DNA from: Galbula dea
Taxonomy: Eukaryota; Chordata; Aves; Piciformes; Galbulidae
NCBI GenBank assembly: GCA_013399015.1
Contig: VWZX01006702.1
Coordinates: forward strand, 1,864,462 to 1,928,461
DNA length: 64,000 nucleotides
Direction of reading: 5' to 3'
Shown here in pieces: positions 21,090 through 33,619 of the stretch. Positions within the stretch are counted from its first letter, which is position 1, and every line of letters begins with the position of its first letter. A program made the position numbers and the translations under genes. The notes below the pieces were generated by a model that saw only the letters and a list, made by a program, of their open reading frames with translations, was not told where the DNA came from and did not search any database.

Positions 21090-24000
21090 TTCCAGGACCA
21101 GGAATAATCCAACGGCAAAGCCATTACTGACTTCTGTGTCAGCAGGAGCAGCATCGCATACGGGGCTTGCCTGCTTAGAACCCCAGGGTCCGATGAGCAC
21201 AACGAGATTCCTTTTGTCTGCAACATCCAGCACCCACAGCTACAGAAGTGGATGCCTGGTTCAGTTTGTACATGTCTGCATGAGTGCTTGCACCTGCTTA
21301 CGTGTACAAAACTGTGGTGTGTGGTGGTGTCAGAGACAGGGAGACCTGTAAAAAGCATGGGGAGTTATTCTGTTACTGTACTGTATACTCTAAATCAGGA
21401 CTCAGACTGGCACGTGGGAAGTGCCACTCTTGTTATTGTGACAGCCAGGTTAAGTATGGATTTGGGTAATTAAGGAGGTGTGTGTAGTCAAAATAGAAAC
21501 CCAATGCACAAAGTAGAAGGTGGGATACAGTCCTCTTCACTCTCTATCAAACCACCTGTATGACATTTTTCTTTTTCCTGTATACTGAGGTAATGCAAAT
21601 TGGAATAAAAAGTAAACCTTAAAAAAGTCCCTGGTTGGTGAGTCACCTCTTTTTGGGTGTCCGTTGTCAGAAATATTGTTTAAAGCTGAGGTAGGGAAAA
21701 AATAAGGTTACTGCAGTTTAATATCTGTAGGAAAGGACAAGGATGCTGCAGGCAATATGCAAAGCAGGGGAGGACATCTGTCCACAAGGCAAGCTGCTGT
21801 TGACACTGACTGAGACTAAAGAATAAAAGATGGATGTGGGGAAGGTGATAGTAAGCAGCAGGTTTACAGGAAGGCATGCCCAGAAGAGGATCATTCTGCA
21901 TAGAGACAAACAGGATATCTGAAATAAGTCCTGATCATTTTGTTTAAGGTTTTGTGGAAAAGGAGGATTCTTGAAGGGGACTGTGAAGGTGAGAGTGTGC
22001 AGTTACTGGTCTCCTTTTGTGACCTTTTTAACTACCCAGTGTTAATATATTTTAAGTCCTAGACTCCCATGTGAAAATGCTCCCATGAGCAGTGCTAAGT
22101 TGTGCCCTATATAATATGGATTTCCCATACAAATACAATTGGATTTCATTTCTCATGTGAAAAACTTGGCTTTTCCTCTCTTTTGATAGCAAAAATACTT
22201 TTTCCAGTCTTCAGTACTACAGACAACTGAGCATTCAAAACTTTGCTATGAAGTAAGTGGACATAAATGCCTCTTGCGCTCTACACTGGGCTCACCAGGC
22301 TTTTGTACATATATGGAGTATATCTGTGTTGCAGGACAAAGAGTTCAAGTAGACTCCTTGTTTTTGCACGAAGTGTGTGGTCACTTTCCACAGGCACGTT
22401 AAACCTGACATGCTGGGCTTTGCATCATGTCTATAGAGCTGCATGTGGCAAACTTACCTTTTTGGGGCTGCAGAAGCCACCCCTTAACATGTGTGAGCAA
22501 AATCCTCCAAAATCCTGTGGACAGTCCTGGAAATATCCTAATTCGGCTCCTTGGGAAATTTCGTTCATCTACTAAGCCTGCAGTCCAGCTTGGCTCCTTT
22601 AGCTGTCTTGTAAAGATAGTATGATGGTGGTAAGAATACTTTCTGCAATTATATCTTCTTCCTAGAAAATAAAAATAAATGTCCACACTAAAGAAGAGAA
22701 ATAACCAAAAAGCTCCTTGTCACCTGGTCACTGTAAGAGAGTAAAAAGGCATGCACTTAAGTATATTTGAGGAATTCACAAATGAAGTAGTCCTCCTGAG
22801 TAGATGTGTGAAGCCTGGCCCCCTAGGAATGGAAATGCCTACAGGGAACCCCATATTACTCAGTGCACTGGGTGGACCTTGACAGTGCAGAGAAATTTGC
22901 TGGGGGGCAAAAGGCAGGAGCTAAAAGAGCAAAGAACAAGGAAAAAAATGTGTACAATGACTCAGAATATCTCCTATGTTTGGTTAGTGCTGGTGATTGG
23001 AAACAAAGAATTGGAGCTGTGATCCTGAAGTAGAGATCAAAGATGAGACGAGATGACAAAAAGAGATGCTCCTTGCTGTGAAATAGAGCTGAACCCCCTC
23101 CAGCTCTGTCAACAGACTGACATCTAGTGGAGATTAAGTAATAGGCTGCAGAACTCAACCTGCAGTTCTCTCTCTGAATGACTATGCTGAGTTCGCGTTA
23201 TTCGCTGCAGATGTTCAGTTAATTTAATGTGTTAATTCCATTTGTGAAACACAATCATTTCAGAATGAAGCTGCGAATCTCTATTGTAAATTAAATCATA
23301 GGAGATGATAGGTAAATTTGCAGCATTTCATTTAGCCTTCACAGAAATGAGATTAGGATCTAAATAAATCACATAAGCCCAAGACTTTAGAAGGTTTTCT
23401 ATGCTTACAATACTGTGTCAGCAGATGAGCTTTGCAAGACGAGGCCGAGAGGACTGGGATTTGTATCTTAGGTATTAGGAAAGAAATACCAACACAGGTT
23501 GGGTTTGGAGCATTTATGAAAGCCAGTGTTATATCACCTTAAGAAAGAATATTTAAGATATTATTGGTAACTTGGAAGTTGCCACATACATTCTCTATCT
23601 CTAAGGACAAAATATATCCAATTCTATAGACAGAGAGTCGTTAGACTGACTGATACAGAACTGCGAAAGAAAGGGTTGAAACTTCAGTTCTCCACAATCT
23701 TTTTCTTTAGGTCTTCATTGATTTTTGCAGCCATAAGAAAAGCTTAATAGTAATGAGAAAAAGGTAGTGAAAACTCTAGGTATTAATTTTGATATAATGC
23801 TGTGAAACTCATGAGGATCTCATTAAAAATCTTATTCCTTTTTTTCTTAGAATTGTCTTATGCCAGCTTTGTATTCCTTTGAAAGAAACATGCAACCTAA
23901 ACTTTAAAAAAGGGACTATAGATTTTTATTGAAGTAGCATCTTGAGAAGCTTTCAGGAGATTTGTGGGTGTGAGGATATTTTATTGCTTTATAATTTCAG

Positions 24001-27000
24001 AGCCTTAGCACACCAAAGAAATACCTGATAGATCTTCACTGTCATACCTGTGGACCCGAAAAAAAATGATGTCTCTTTTAAACCAATATGTAAAGGTTGT
24101 CCAAAAAGTTAACCTAATTACATATCTTTGATCTATTCATGTTTAATGTTTGGGTTTTTTTTCCACCAGGTCATGTCAGTAGACTAAAGTTAAGTAATAT
24201 ATAGATTATTGGGGTTGTTTTAACTACCAGTTTCCTTAATTTCCTTAAGCAATGATATATATAAATGAAATTAGATAATTTCCTCCTGCATATGCTGATT
24301 GTAAGATTTGGCCTCTGCAGAAGTAATTCTTTGTATATACATGACATGATTCTCATTTCCTAAATTTGAAAATATCACAGTCTTTAATGACTGAGAGTAA
24401 TAATGCTATGGAGCTGTAAATCTCCCAGCTCACATGGAGATCAAAGCAAACCTTGAAGAAGAGGTTTGGCCATCTGCTGACCTGTGCAATATCCCCCCCT
24501 TAAGCCCCAAACTCATACAAATAAGATCAGCCCAGTGTCTGCATCTGCCTGCCACACCTTACCCACTTGCTAGATCTAGACTAATAAAACTTAGGTTTTA
24601 TTAGCCTCTCCCCCCATCATTTACCAGCCTTTGAATGTGCCTGGTGCCTCAATAACACTGCATGTGGTTATTAGGTAATACAAATGAAGAATTAAAATAA
24701 ATATTAATTGTTAGCACCATGCAAACATAGACATGTTCAAGAGACTGCTTTTTGATCTGAGCAAGTGCTGATATTCACCAAATACAAATACTGGTTTCAC
24801 TGGAGGGGTAAATAAGGAGAAAATAAGGAGTTGGAGGTGGAGCCTTAGTTGGCAAGAGCTGGGTTTGGGATTACGTTAGTCTGAAGCCTCTCCTTGCTTC
24901 TCTCTTCCCCTTTTCTTTTTGCTACCTGGAACTCTGCAACTGCACAAGAACTCTGGATCTCCCCATTAGTCTTGGGAAAACATCTTGTTTGCCTCCCTTT
25001 CTGTGTGGTCTGGCTTAGAGGTAGGATGAGAAGGGGAATAAGGCAGAATATGTCATTTGTGTCTGCTAAGCTTTATTTTTGATTTTTTACCCAGGCTTGT
25101 GCCACGCTGATGAAATAAATGGCCATTCCTGTCTGCAGAGTGAAGCGGCACAGCAGGCTCAGCACAGCCCCAGAAAAAAACACCTTTAGGTTTCACATTG
25201 TTCAGTGCCCTGGTGCAGAGGGACAAACAGGGTGAGATATCTCTCGTATAATTAGTGCGCAGTAAGAGGCCTGAACTCTGCAGGCCACAGTCTCTGCTCT
25301 TCTGCTTCCATTTTATGCCAGTGTCACCAAAAGCCAGAGATGCATCCTAGACAAAACATGCAGAGATTTTTGCCCATACAGAAACTCCATCCAGCTACAT
25401 TTGGCATGACTTCCCAAACTAACATCCCCTTACCTCCTAAAATGTTATTTACACCTGTGTGTGCCTGACTTCTGGATACAAACTGTAGTTTCACAGCACT
25501 GTTCCGCTCAGTTGGGCAAAAGAGGAGTTGCTTGCTAAATCAAAAGCAGGTGACAGAGTCAGTGTTTCCTAGCAGAAGACAAAGGTTTATAAGACCATCA
25601 TGTTAGACAAAGAATCTTAGTGTGGCGTTCGCCTTCATTCCTGAAGGAAGGAGTGCCTCTGCCGAGGAATCTGTTATAAATCACATTTTTAGTGAGACTG
25701 GCAAAGCTGCATAACTCTGGCCTCAGGGAATCTGTCTAATTTGTCAGCTAAAATTCAGTCTCCTGATAGAAAACTAGTCCATTCATGCTTCATGAAGGCT
25801 AATTACCCATGGAAGGAATCTGCTCGGGGAACTGTCAGCAGTGATGTGGTGTGGCACCACCGTCCGGCTGGGAGCTTCCCAGTGAAGGTCAGCAGAATTC
25901 CCTCTCCTCCTTGGCCTGAGTCTTAGCCACGTAAGACTCTCCCCCACTACCCCTCTATACATGCATGTTCCTTCACGGCATGGTCAGTGACATGTCCTGA
26001 GAGAGAGAGAAGCACCCTGATATGGTGCTTTAGCAGGGGAACCACTTGCTCCCAGTAAACAGGCTGACCTTTGTGTCTGGAGGTGGTGGAAGTTTGCTGT
26101 AGTTGGGACAGTCTAAAAGAGGAAATATTTTCAAGGAAAGGTATGTTTTCCTACACTGTTAACAGAATTGGAGAAACTAGAGGAGTTCTTAGGTATCCAT
26201 GTCCTTCATCAGCCCTGCAACAGAGGCTGCTTGCAAGCTCGCTGTCACATATCGAGACGAGGAACACAAATAATGTACAGCAAATAAGAGCTTCCAAAAA
26301 TAATCCTAGGAAGTAACATTACCTTATTCTTTGTAAGAATTCATCTGCAATACAAACTGTAAAAACTCCAGCATTTCATAAACTGCCACAAGTTTAACAT
26401 TTTCCGTGTCAGAGAAGAACTTTCTTTCTCTAATGGACTAATTAAAGTAGTTACAAAGATTTTTCTGACTACAGATCATAGTTTAACTCCCTTCCATAAT
26501 GTTAGGTGTGCAGTGCGTTCTGTTCTCTTCAGGGAAATAATCCTCTGTTGTTGGTGCCAAACTTCAATGGCCTAAGTACCTTAGCTCTGTTTGTTCCATT
26601 TTAGTAACGTTTAAATGACTGTGGCTTCGCACTGCTAAAACTTTGACTGTGTCACTAGAATAATGAAAATGGAAAGAGATGTTAGAACAATGGTTGGATC
26701 GTGGGAGAAAAGTGATCATTCATAGCTACAACCATTAGCAGCTAGAGGTTCAGCACCTGTCAAGGCCAAGTCATGATCCTGTAAGAAATTAGTTACTCAT
26801 CATGCAGTTACATTACAGGTGTATTGGACTGAATTAATTGTTTTAAACAAGGGAAACAAGGTATGAATAAGAATGTTAGCCGACCTCCAGCCCATCTACA
26901 GACACTTTTTCTTTTTCTTTTTTTTTTTTAAGAAAGATTTGTTTAAAAAATACTATTACCAAAAAATTGTTTGCTGCAATTAAATAGTATAATGCAGACT

Positions 27001-27406
27001 GACCAAGTAAGCCTGAATTCAGCAGGGTCCTGAAACCAGTGAAAGTTTGCAAGAAATTGAGCAGTCCTGTGATGATTAGCAACCTTAAAATAATGCCTGT
27101 GTTTAAGTTTCTTGATGTAGCAAGGCCTCTCTGTTCTGTTTGACCATCAGGTTTGTGTGTTTGTTCCATTAGATGGCATCAATAACCAATCTCTTCTATG
27201 AGTGCTATGTAGAAAAGGGAGCATAGTTGTCTGAAAAGAGGCTTATTAAGTGTTTGCTTTTAAATCAAAGAACACTTTTGAAATACTAAATGAAGAGGGA
27301 CTACAATATGTAAGTCACTCCAACCCACCTCAAAAATACTGATGCACATTAATGATTTACTTTGGGCTAATACATCTATTTGCTTTTGTATTCAAAATGC
27401 TGCATT

Positions 27407-27420
27407 GTTACCATGGTAAC
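27407..27420. promoter_or_regulatory. perfect RFX X-box palindrome
   Basis: GTTACCATGGTAAC is a perfect 14-bp palindrome made of two RFX half-sites with a 2-base spacer (consensus GTNRCC N0-3 RGYAAC). It lies in intergenic DNA about 12.3 kb upstream of the ATXN10 start. RFX factors drive ciliary genes, and ataxin-10 has been placed in a ciliopathy network, so an enhancer role is conceivable but inferred. Confidence 0.5.
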
Positions 27421-30079
27421 CCCAAGATCTCACAGAATTTAGCTTATTCTCCACCTAAAGTACACCCTCTTAAGGAAATTCATACAGGTTCTCATAAGAG
27501 CACTTTTCTATTTCTCCATTGTGTATAAAGGAAGAAAAAAATTACTGGGTTTGTCACAAATGGGCCATTTTTGTCTATCCTTCCTCCCCGCTCCCAGCCC
27601 ACTAATGACAGCTGAGATTTAAACACACTGACACAGTCAGCCACTGCCTTCACTGTTTGACAATGTTCCCAGTCTTAAATGAGTTGAGCTGTTTGATGCA
27701 TGTTGATAGGGCACAAAGAGCCTTTCTAAGAAATTTCTCTCTTTATTTTAGAGGATATCTTCATTCTATTCACTCTGGCCTCTCCTGCAGTCCTTTAAGC
27801 AAGAGCAATGTAGCTCTGCCATGGTAGGCCGATATTTTACTGAGGCATCATTAACTAGGGCATCGTTCAGCCCTTCTTCACATTCAGGGCCCTTCAGCGC
27901 TTGGTGCAATGGCAAACATCAAAAAGATGTTGCTGTGAGCCTCACATCCCTGCTTCTTGCTTCATGGCATTCCCTGGCAGGTAGACAAGGGTAAGGGGAA
28001 GAGCAGTAAATACTGTTTGGGAGATTGTACCTCTCAGAAGCCAGAGATTACTTAATGGCTTTGAAATTGCCTGTCCTCCTGCGCTGGTGGCGATTGCTGA
28101 TGGTCCAGCTCAGGGAGTTTACAGCCAAACAAGATGGCTGCAGACTGATGTTGGAGCTGACAGCTCTTGGAAAGGAGCCATCCTGCTTTGCCCAGGGTCT
28201 TGGTTCTCACCCTTCCTCTGTTGGTTGAAGTCTTAGCAATCACCGGGCAGAAGAATGAGCTAATTGAGAGAGCTTAGCAGGTGGAAGGCTGGAAGCATAC
28301 TCAGGACTCCCTGTCCTACTTCCTACTGCCCACTCTTGATTGCTAATGTCCCACACCTCCCCACCTCCCATGCTGTACGTGTTTCTGTGGCCACACATCT
28401 GTTTGGGTTCGTGATTTGATGTGACTGTTCTGCTTGTGCCCCATCACATTCTTACTTGTACTTGTATTCATATTCCTATTATTGTCATTATTTTCATTAG
28501 TTCCCGATGCCAGTCCACCGACGTGGTGGTTCAATGTTCACCTTAACCCAAGGAATGACATGGGGACCTGCAGGAATGAGGAACAGGGAGCATGAGAGGG
28601 CAGGATATGATAACTGGCATTGCCACACTTCCTGCAAACCATGACAAGGCAGATGATTTTGGAGAGGCAAGTCAGAGCTGGAAAGGAAGATAAAATTCAC
28701 AGTTTGTGCTGCTCAGATAGCCACCAGTAGTGCTGTGACACAGCCCAGAGTTATGGAGGACCTTGCTCAAACTAAGCAAGCCACAGGCAGCTCCTAAACG
28801 AGAAAATGCTATCCACATCCCTTCTGTCCCTTCCTGGCACGGGGCAGCAAGGGGCTGCCCTCACCTGTCTGAGCACAGGGCAGAAAGATGCCAGTCAATT
28901 GAAGGGTTTAGAGAATTAATTCCAGGGGAAAATGCTCCCAAGAAGGGGTAGATCATAAAATCCTAGAGAGTCTGTCCCCTGAGCAGGTACAGCACAGGCA
29001 CAGCCACAGACTTCCTCCTCAGCACTCTACTAATGCCAGAAATAGCAAGAAGACCTGTTGAGCACTGTGGTTTACATGACAAATCAATTTCTGTTCCAGA
29101 TATTGATTTTTTTTTTTAATTAAGAAAAATGTATTCAGACTGATACAGAAGAAATAAAGGAAGTAAATACAAGCTTAAGACTTCAGAAGTTTCAAAGCTT
29201 GTTACTCAACCTTATTTACTTGCTGTGTAATCTCTTATCATCTGGCAAACAAAGAGTTGAGCTGACAGCAGCTTCCAACTTTCTTCCTCAAGCCAAGACT
29301 CTTAAGAATACCTTCTTTTTCAAGTTGTATTTCAACCTCTGCAGACACTCTGTCAACTAATCTCTCTTAAAAGCATTGTCCTACTCATCTTTTGCTTTTA
29401 AGAAACTTGCTAAGAGGACTTCACAGTAAGCTAGGTAGGTAGATTATTTTTCCTTAGTGAGAGTAAAGGGGAAAAAAATTCCCAAAGAAATGAAGGCAAC
29501 CTTCTTGTAAAAAGACAAAGCTTTTCTTATATTTTTTTCCTTTGAATTATAGAATATCTTGTTAATCACTGCAGGATTTCTAAAGGAAAAAATATCTGAG
29601 ATCCCTACACAACAATGTAAGCTAGACACATGAAGCAGAAAAGGAAAGATTGACCGATTTAATGATTAAAGAAAAAGAGGATGTGTAAATGACTGAGGAA
29701 TGTATAAGGAAAACATATTAACTAAAGTTTATCAATGTGTCTGCTTTTTCATTCTTAATAATTCACTTTGAGGGGATGCTGAGGTGGGCTGTCTCAGTTA
29801 GCTCTTGCTAACCTTAAATGTAAAGAGGTTTTATCCTTTTTAGTTGCAAAAAAGTTCATCAAAATATATCCACTTTGTGACGGTTTATAAATCTGTCTCA
29901 GAGCTGATGAAATCTTTCCAAACTTTGGATGATGTTGTCTTCTTAAAATTCTGAATTTGGATTAAATAAGGTGTTTCTCAGATTTTTCAAAATCAGCAAT
30001 GATGTTTTTTTCCTGTCAGATAATTCTCTGAGGTTGTCCAGATTTTGAAGCAGGGATGAAAAATGTTTATGAACATCTT

Positions 30080-30470
30080 AGAATCATAGAATCATGGAAC
30101 AGTTACAGCTGGAAGAGACCTTGAAGATCATCGAGTCCAGCCTTTGTCCTAGCTCTATCAACTCACTAAATGATTCCCTCCAATGCAACATCTCAACCAC
30201 CTCCCTGGGCAGCCTGTTCCAATGGCTGACAACCCTCTCAGGAAAGAAATTCTTCCTAATATCTAACTTGAACCTCCCCTGACGCAGTTTCCATCCATTT
30301 CCCCTCATCCTATCACTCTCCTCTAGGGAGAACAGACCAGTCCCTGCCTCTCTACAAGCTCCCTTCAGGTAGTTATAGAGAGTGACGAGGTCTCCCCTCA
30401 ATCTCCTCTTTTCCAGGCTAAAAAGGCCCAGACCCCTCAGTCTTTTCTCATAAATCTTCATCTTAATGGG
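30080..30470 (-). mobile_element. CR1 LINE fragment (3' part), inverted
   Basis: Starts AGAATCATAGAATCATGG on the plus strand, then CTGGAAGAGACCTTGAAG and the usual CACCTCCCTGGGCAGCC segment. The minus-strand frame at 30084-30587 contains [20 protein letters not shown] and [15 protein letters not shown], characteristic of the CR1 ORF2 C-terminus. The CR1 frame is still open over this part, so the copy is relatively well preserved although 5'-truncated. Flanked by an A-rich run at 30478-30490. Confidence 0.92.
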
Positions 30471-33400
30471 AAGGAGGAAAAAAAAAAAAAATTCCTTGAA
30501 ATCTTTGTGGCTTTTGGATAAAACCAGAGAAAACAGAGTACATCGTAATCCAGGTAGAAATGACAAGACAACTAATTTTACTATCACAGTTTAAGTACGG
30601 AGCTGGAAATACTAAGCAATACAATCTCAGGGAATATTGTGAAGAAAGTACAGATTAAATTTTCTCATTTAGCAAAAGAAATACTTAGTTTCACTTAATG
30701 AGTTGGACAAATGAGCTTAATGAGCTCCAGTGACAGTATTATAAATAAATAAATTAATGAATTACTCATGGCTATTAGTTTGCCAAGCATAAATCCATGC
30801 CATTTTCACTGAGAATAAAAATCCCAGTCTGGTTTCTTGGCCTGATTCCAGAGAAGGTGATTACTTTGTGTCTGCTTAAATTTCCCCTCCAGGTCAACAT
30901 GATATGCGTTTTTCTTTCTGAAAACTGTTGTCTAACAAATCAAAAGCCTGCCACTTGCCTTTCAATGTTGGATAGCTTTGGATTTTCCTACAGGACTCTT
31001 TACACCTCTACTCCGGTAAGCTTCACATGTCTTAGCCTGATAGCATTTAAAAATGCCATAGCCTTGCTAAATCCCAATGTTTCTGTCAGTTTCATATGAT
31101 TAAGTATTTTCATTCTCCTGAGTCAAAAGTTTCAGCCCTGTCACAAACACAGAATTCAGCCCAGAAAGCACACTGAGTTTGCCCAGACTTCAAAAGCTGC
31201 TGCATGTCTTTATCATTAGGAACCAAAGTTGAGTCAGGTACACTCTGCAGATGTGAACCTTGCATCTTAATGCTTCCCTGTGGGCTGGGGATTATCTGCA
31301 CATGACTTCAAGTTTTGGAGCAAGCTTAAAAACATCTCAAAAGCAGCTGAATGCTGTTCCTGCAGCTCCACCTTTTGGGAGCTGGGGATTGCTTGAGTTG
31401 GTTACTTCATTACTAGAGAAGGCCTTAACCTTGTTGTATTCCTGGCTGACATTAATCTCTAAAAATATGAACAACAAAAAATTATGGAGGTTTTAAAGCT
31501 GCATCGATTCCTCACAGAAAGCCCTAAAAGGCATCGAATGGAGGTATTTTTATTCTGAGTAGTTTCTGAAGGCTTAGTGTCATCAAGGACCCCAATACAT
31601 AATTCCTCCTCACCATCATAAAAATGTTTCCATCTGGCCTTTCTGCTTAGCATCCACTTGAAATCATTGTGCCACATTGAGAAGTTATGTAAGTAGACCA
31701 CGTTGAATGTAACAGCTCCACGTCAAAGTCAATACCCTCCTTGCACATATGGGTTGGAGTTTTTTCTCATCCTCCACTTGCACGCTCCTAACCTGCACAC
31801 TTGCAACCTGGAGACTTCATGCAGTAAGGTGCTGAGTACCTTCAGCACTGTTAGATAATATCTGTGTTCCCGTGGGAGGTCAAATGATCTGGTCCCTTTC
31901 AAAGAGGGCTCACCAAACAGCAGGAGGAGATGGTCTCCTGCACTGGTGGGCTGAAGAGATCTGAAACACACAGAAAGCAACCTAGATGCCATGAAGTTCC
32001 AAAACACCTGGCTACGGACTACAGGACAAGTTTATCTTTCAGGAAAAAAACCCCAGAGATATATTAGGGACTGCCAAAGGGTCTGATCCAGAGGCCACTG
32101 GAAGTTATGTCACAGACTGCTTCCATGGGGACTTGAGTCAAGTCTGCGGTGAGCTTTAAGATTAAAAGATATTGTGGGGGCCAAGAATGACCTTTAAGAG
32201 AGGAGAATTCCCTAGAAAAAGTATCCTCACTTGTTGGTTCCAGGAAGTGAAGGGATGAGTGAGAAAAGTTAATAGCTCCCAGATCAACAACACAAAATCC
32301 CTTTTAACTCTTTTCACTACTCATCCATGGATTAAGTTGCTTTGATGAATATCAGACATGTATTTGCCTTTCATCACTTTTCATGCTCTCCAGCTTGCCC
32401 CTAGATCTGGCATCTCTGTTTCAGACTCCTAAATCTTATATCTGCACAGGAGCAATTTGGGGTATATAATGATAGTCATGATTGTTAAATTGGTTTCCAG
32501 TGTCTTTCAGGCTGCATCCCTGCAGAGTTGCAATTAAACACTTGATAAACCACAAGGCTATGCTAATCCTGCTTCAAAAACCGCTGATGGCAAGGATGGG
32601 AGTCTGCCTTCCTCCTCCACTGAAAGATGGAGGAACCCAGCATTACTCTGGCTCTTCTTAAAAATACTCTGTTTTCCCCCTTTGGCTCAGAGGTTCATGT
32701 TTCAGCTGTAACATTCTGCCCAAGTTCCTTACTGCCATGTAACAATCTCCCCTTTGTTTAGTTCTGCTACCTCATTTCTCTCTATTAGCCTTTAATCCCT
32801 GTCAGGGTTTCACCTTTGCAACGATGAGGTCACAGCTCACGTTGATTGGGAAAGGAAATCCTGATGATTGTTGCTGACAGAAAGCTGATAATGCTGGTTT
32901 GGGCAGCAATAAATTCTCAGTCTCTAAATGAAGACTAATCTTTGAGCCAGAAATCACCTCTTTCAGTAGTTTTTTGGGGCCTCATTCACAAATATTTTCC
33001 CATGCTCAAGCTGCTTGACCTTTCGAGCATTCAGTGTACCTATGTTATTGTGCAGAACTGTCTTCCATGGATCAAAATAAGCAGCCATCTATCAGTGAGA
33101 GGCAGGTGAAATTACAAAATAAATCAATGATGTTATCCTCATTGGGAATATAGCACTTGGAGCTCTCTGTAACCCTAAGTACAACATTGGTATCTGCTAC
33201 TGAGCAATTCTGTCCTGCCAGCATTTTCATTTCTTCAAATGACTGCTGTTGTCAGGACCAGTTATTTTTACTTTTTTGGGATAAAAGTACATGATGCAGA
33301 GAGATAGAAAAGGTGAGCAGGAGGGGGGGTTTGTGCTGTTAAATTCATATTGCTGATACAATGAGTCATTCAATAAAGATAGTCCCTGAATTACTCTAAG

Positions 33401-33549
33401 CAATGTAGCTGTTTCTTTTACAGCATCATAAATGCTGTCTTTGGTGCAGTTCACCACTTGCAGTCAGGTCTGGCCATTGAACTGGCCCTTCTCTGCTGCA
33501 GTACCACCACATGCAAACTCCTTGCACCTCCTGCAATGGAGCAGTAGCA
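30471..33549. other. intergenic, nothing recognised
   Basis: Between two CR1 copies. No repeat, RNA or coding feature that I can support. Confidence 0.55.
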
Positions 33550-33619
33550 AGGTTTATCAGGTTGGACTAGATGATCTTTTGAGGTCCCTTCCAACTCCTA
33601 ATATTCTATGATTCTATGA
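33550..33619 (+). mobile_element. CR1 3' tail, direct orientation
   Basis: AGGTTGGACTAGATGATC, then GAGGTCCCTTCCAACTCC, ending in ATTCTATGATTCTATGA, the octamer repeat that ends CR1 elements. Only about 70 bp is left. The sequence to its left is not recognisable as CR1. Confidence 0.9.

Larger units (their letters stand above)
17471..30079. other. intergenic, no gene recognised
   Basis: 12.6 kb of AT-rich DNA. The notable items are a possible inverted MIR relic (19440-19545), a perfect inverted repeat (21064-21089), an AT-rich homeobox-motif-rich stretch (about 23180-23400) and the X-box palindrome (27407-27420). The longest frame (20860-21351, 163 codons) has no recognisable domain and is treated as chance. 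Confidence 0.6.

Noticed and set aside
20860..21351. 163-codon plus-strand frame
   Set aside because: No recognisable domain, Ser/Cys-rich low-quality composition, overlapped by open frames on the other strand and no splice context.
27171..27185. CCATTAGATGGC resembling a CTCF core
   Set aside because: Mismatch at a conserved position and no flanking motif support.
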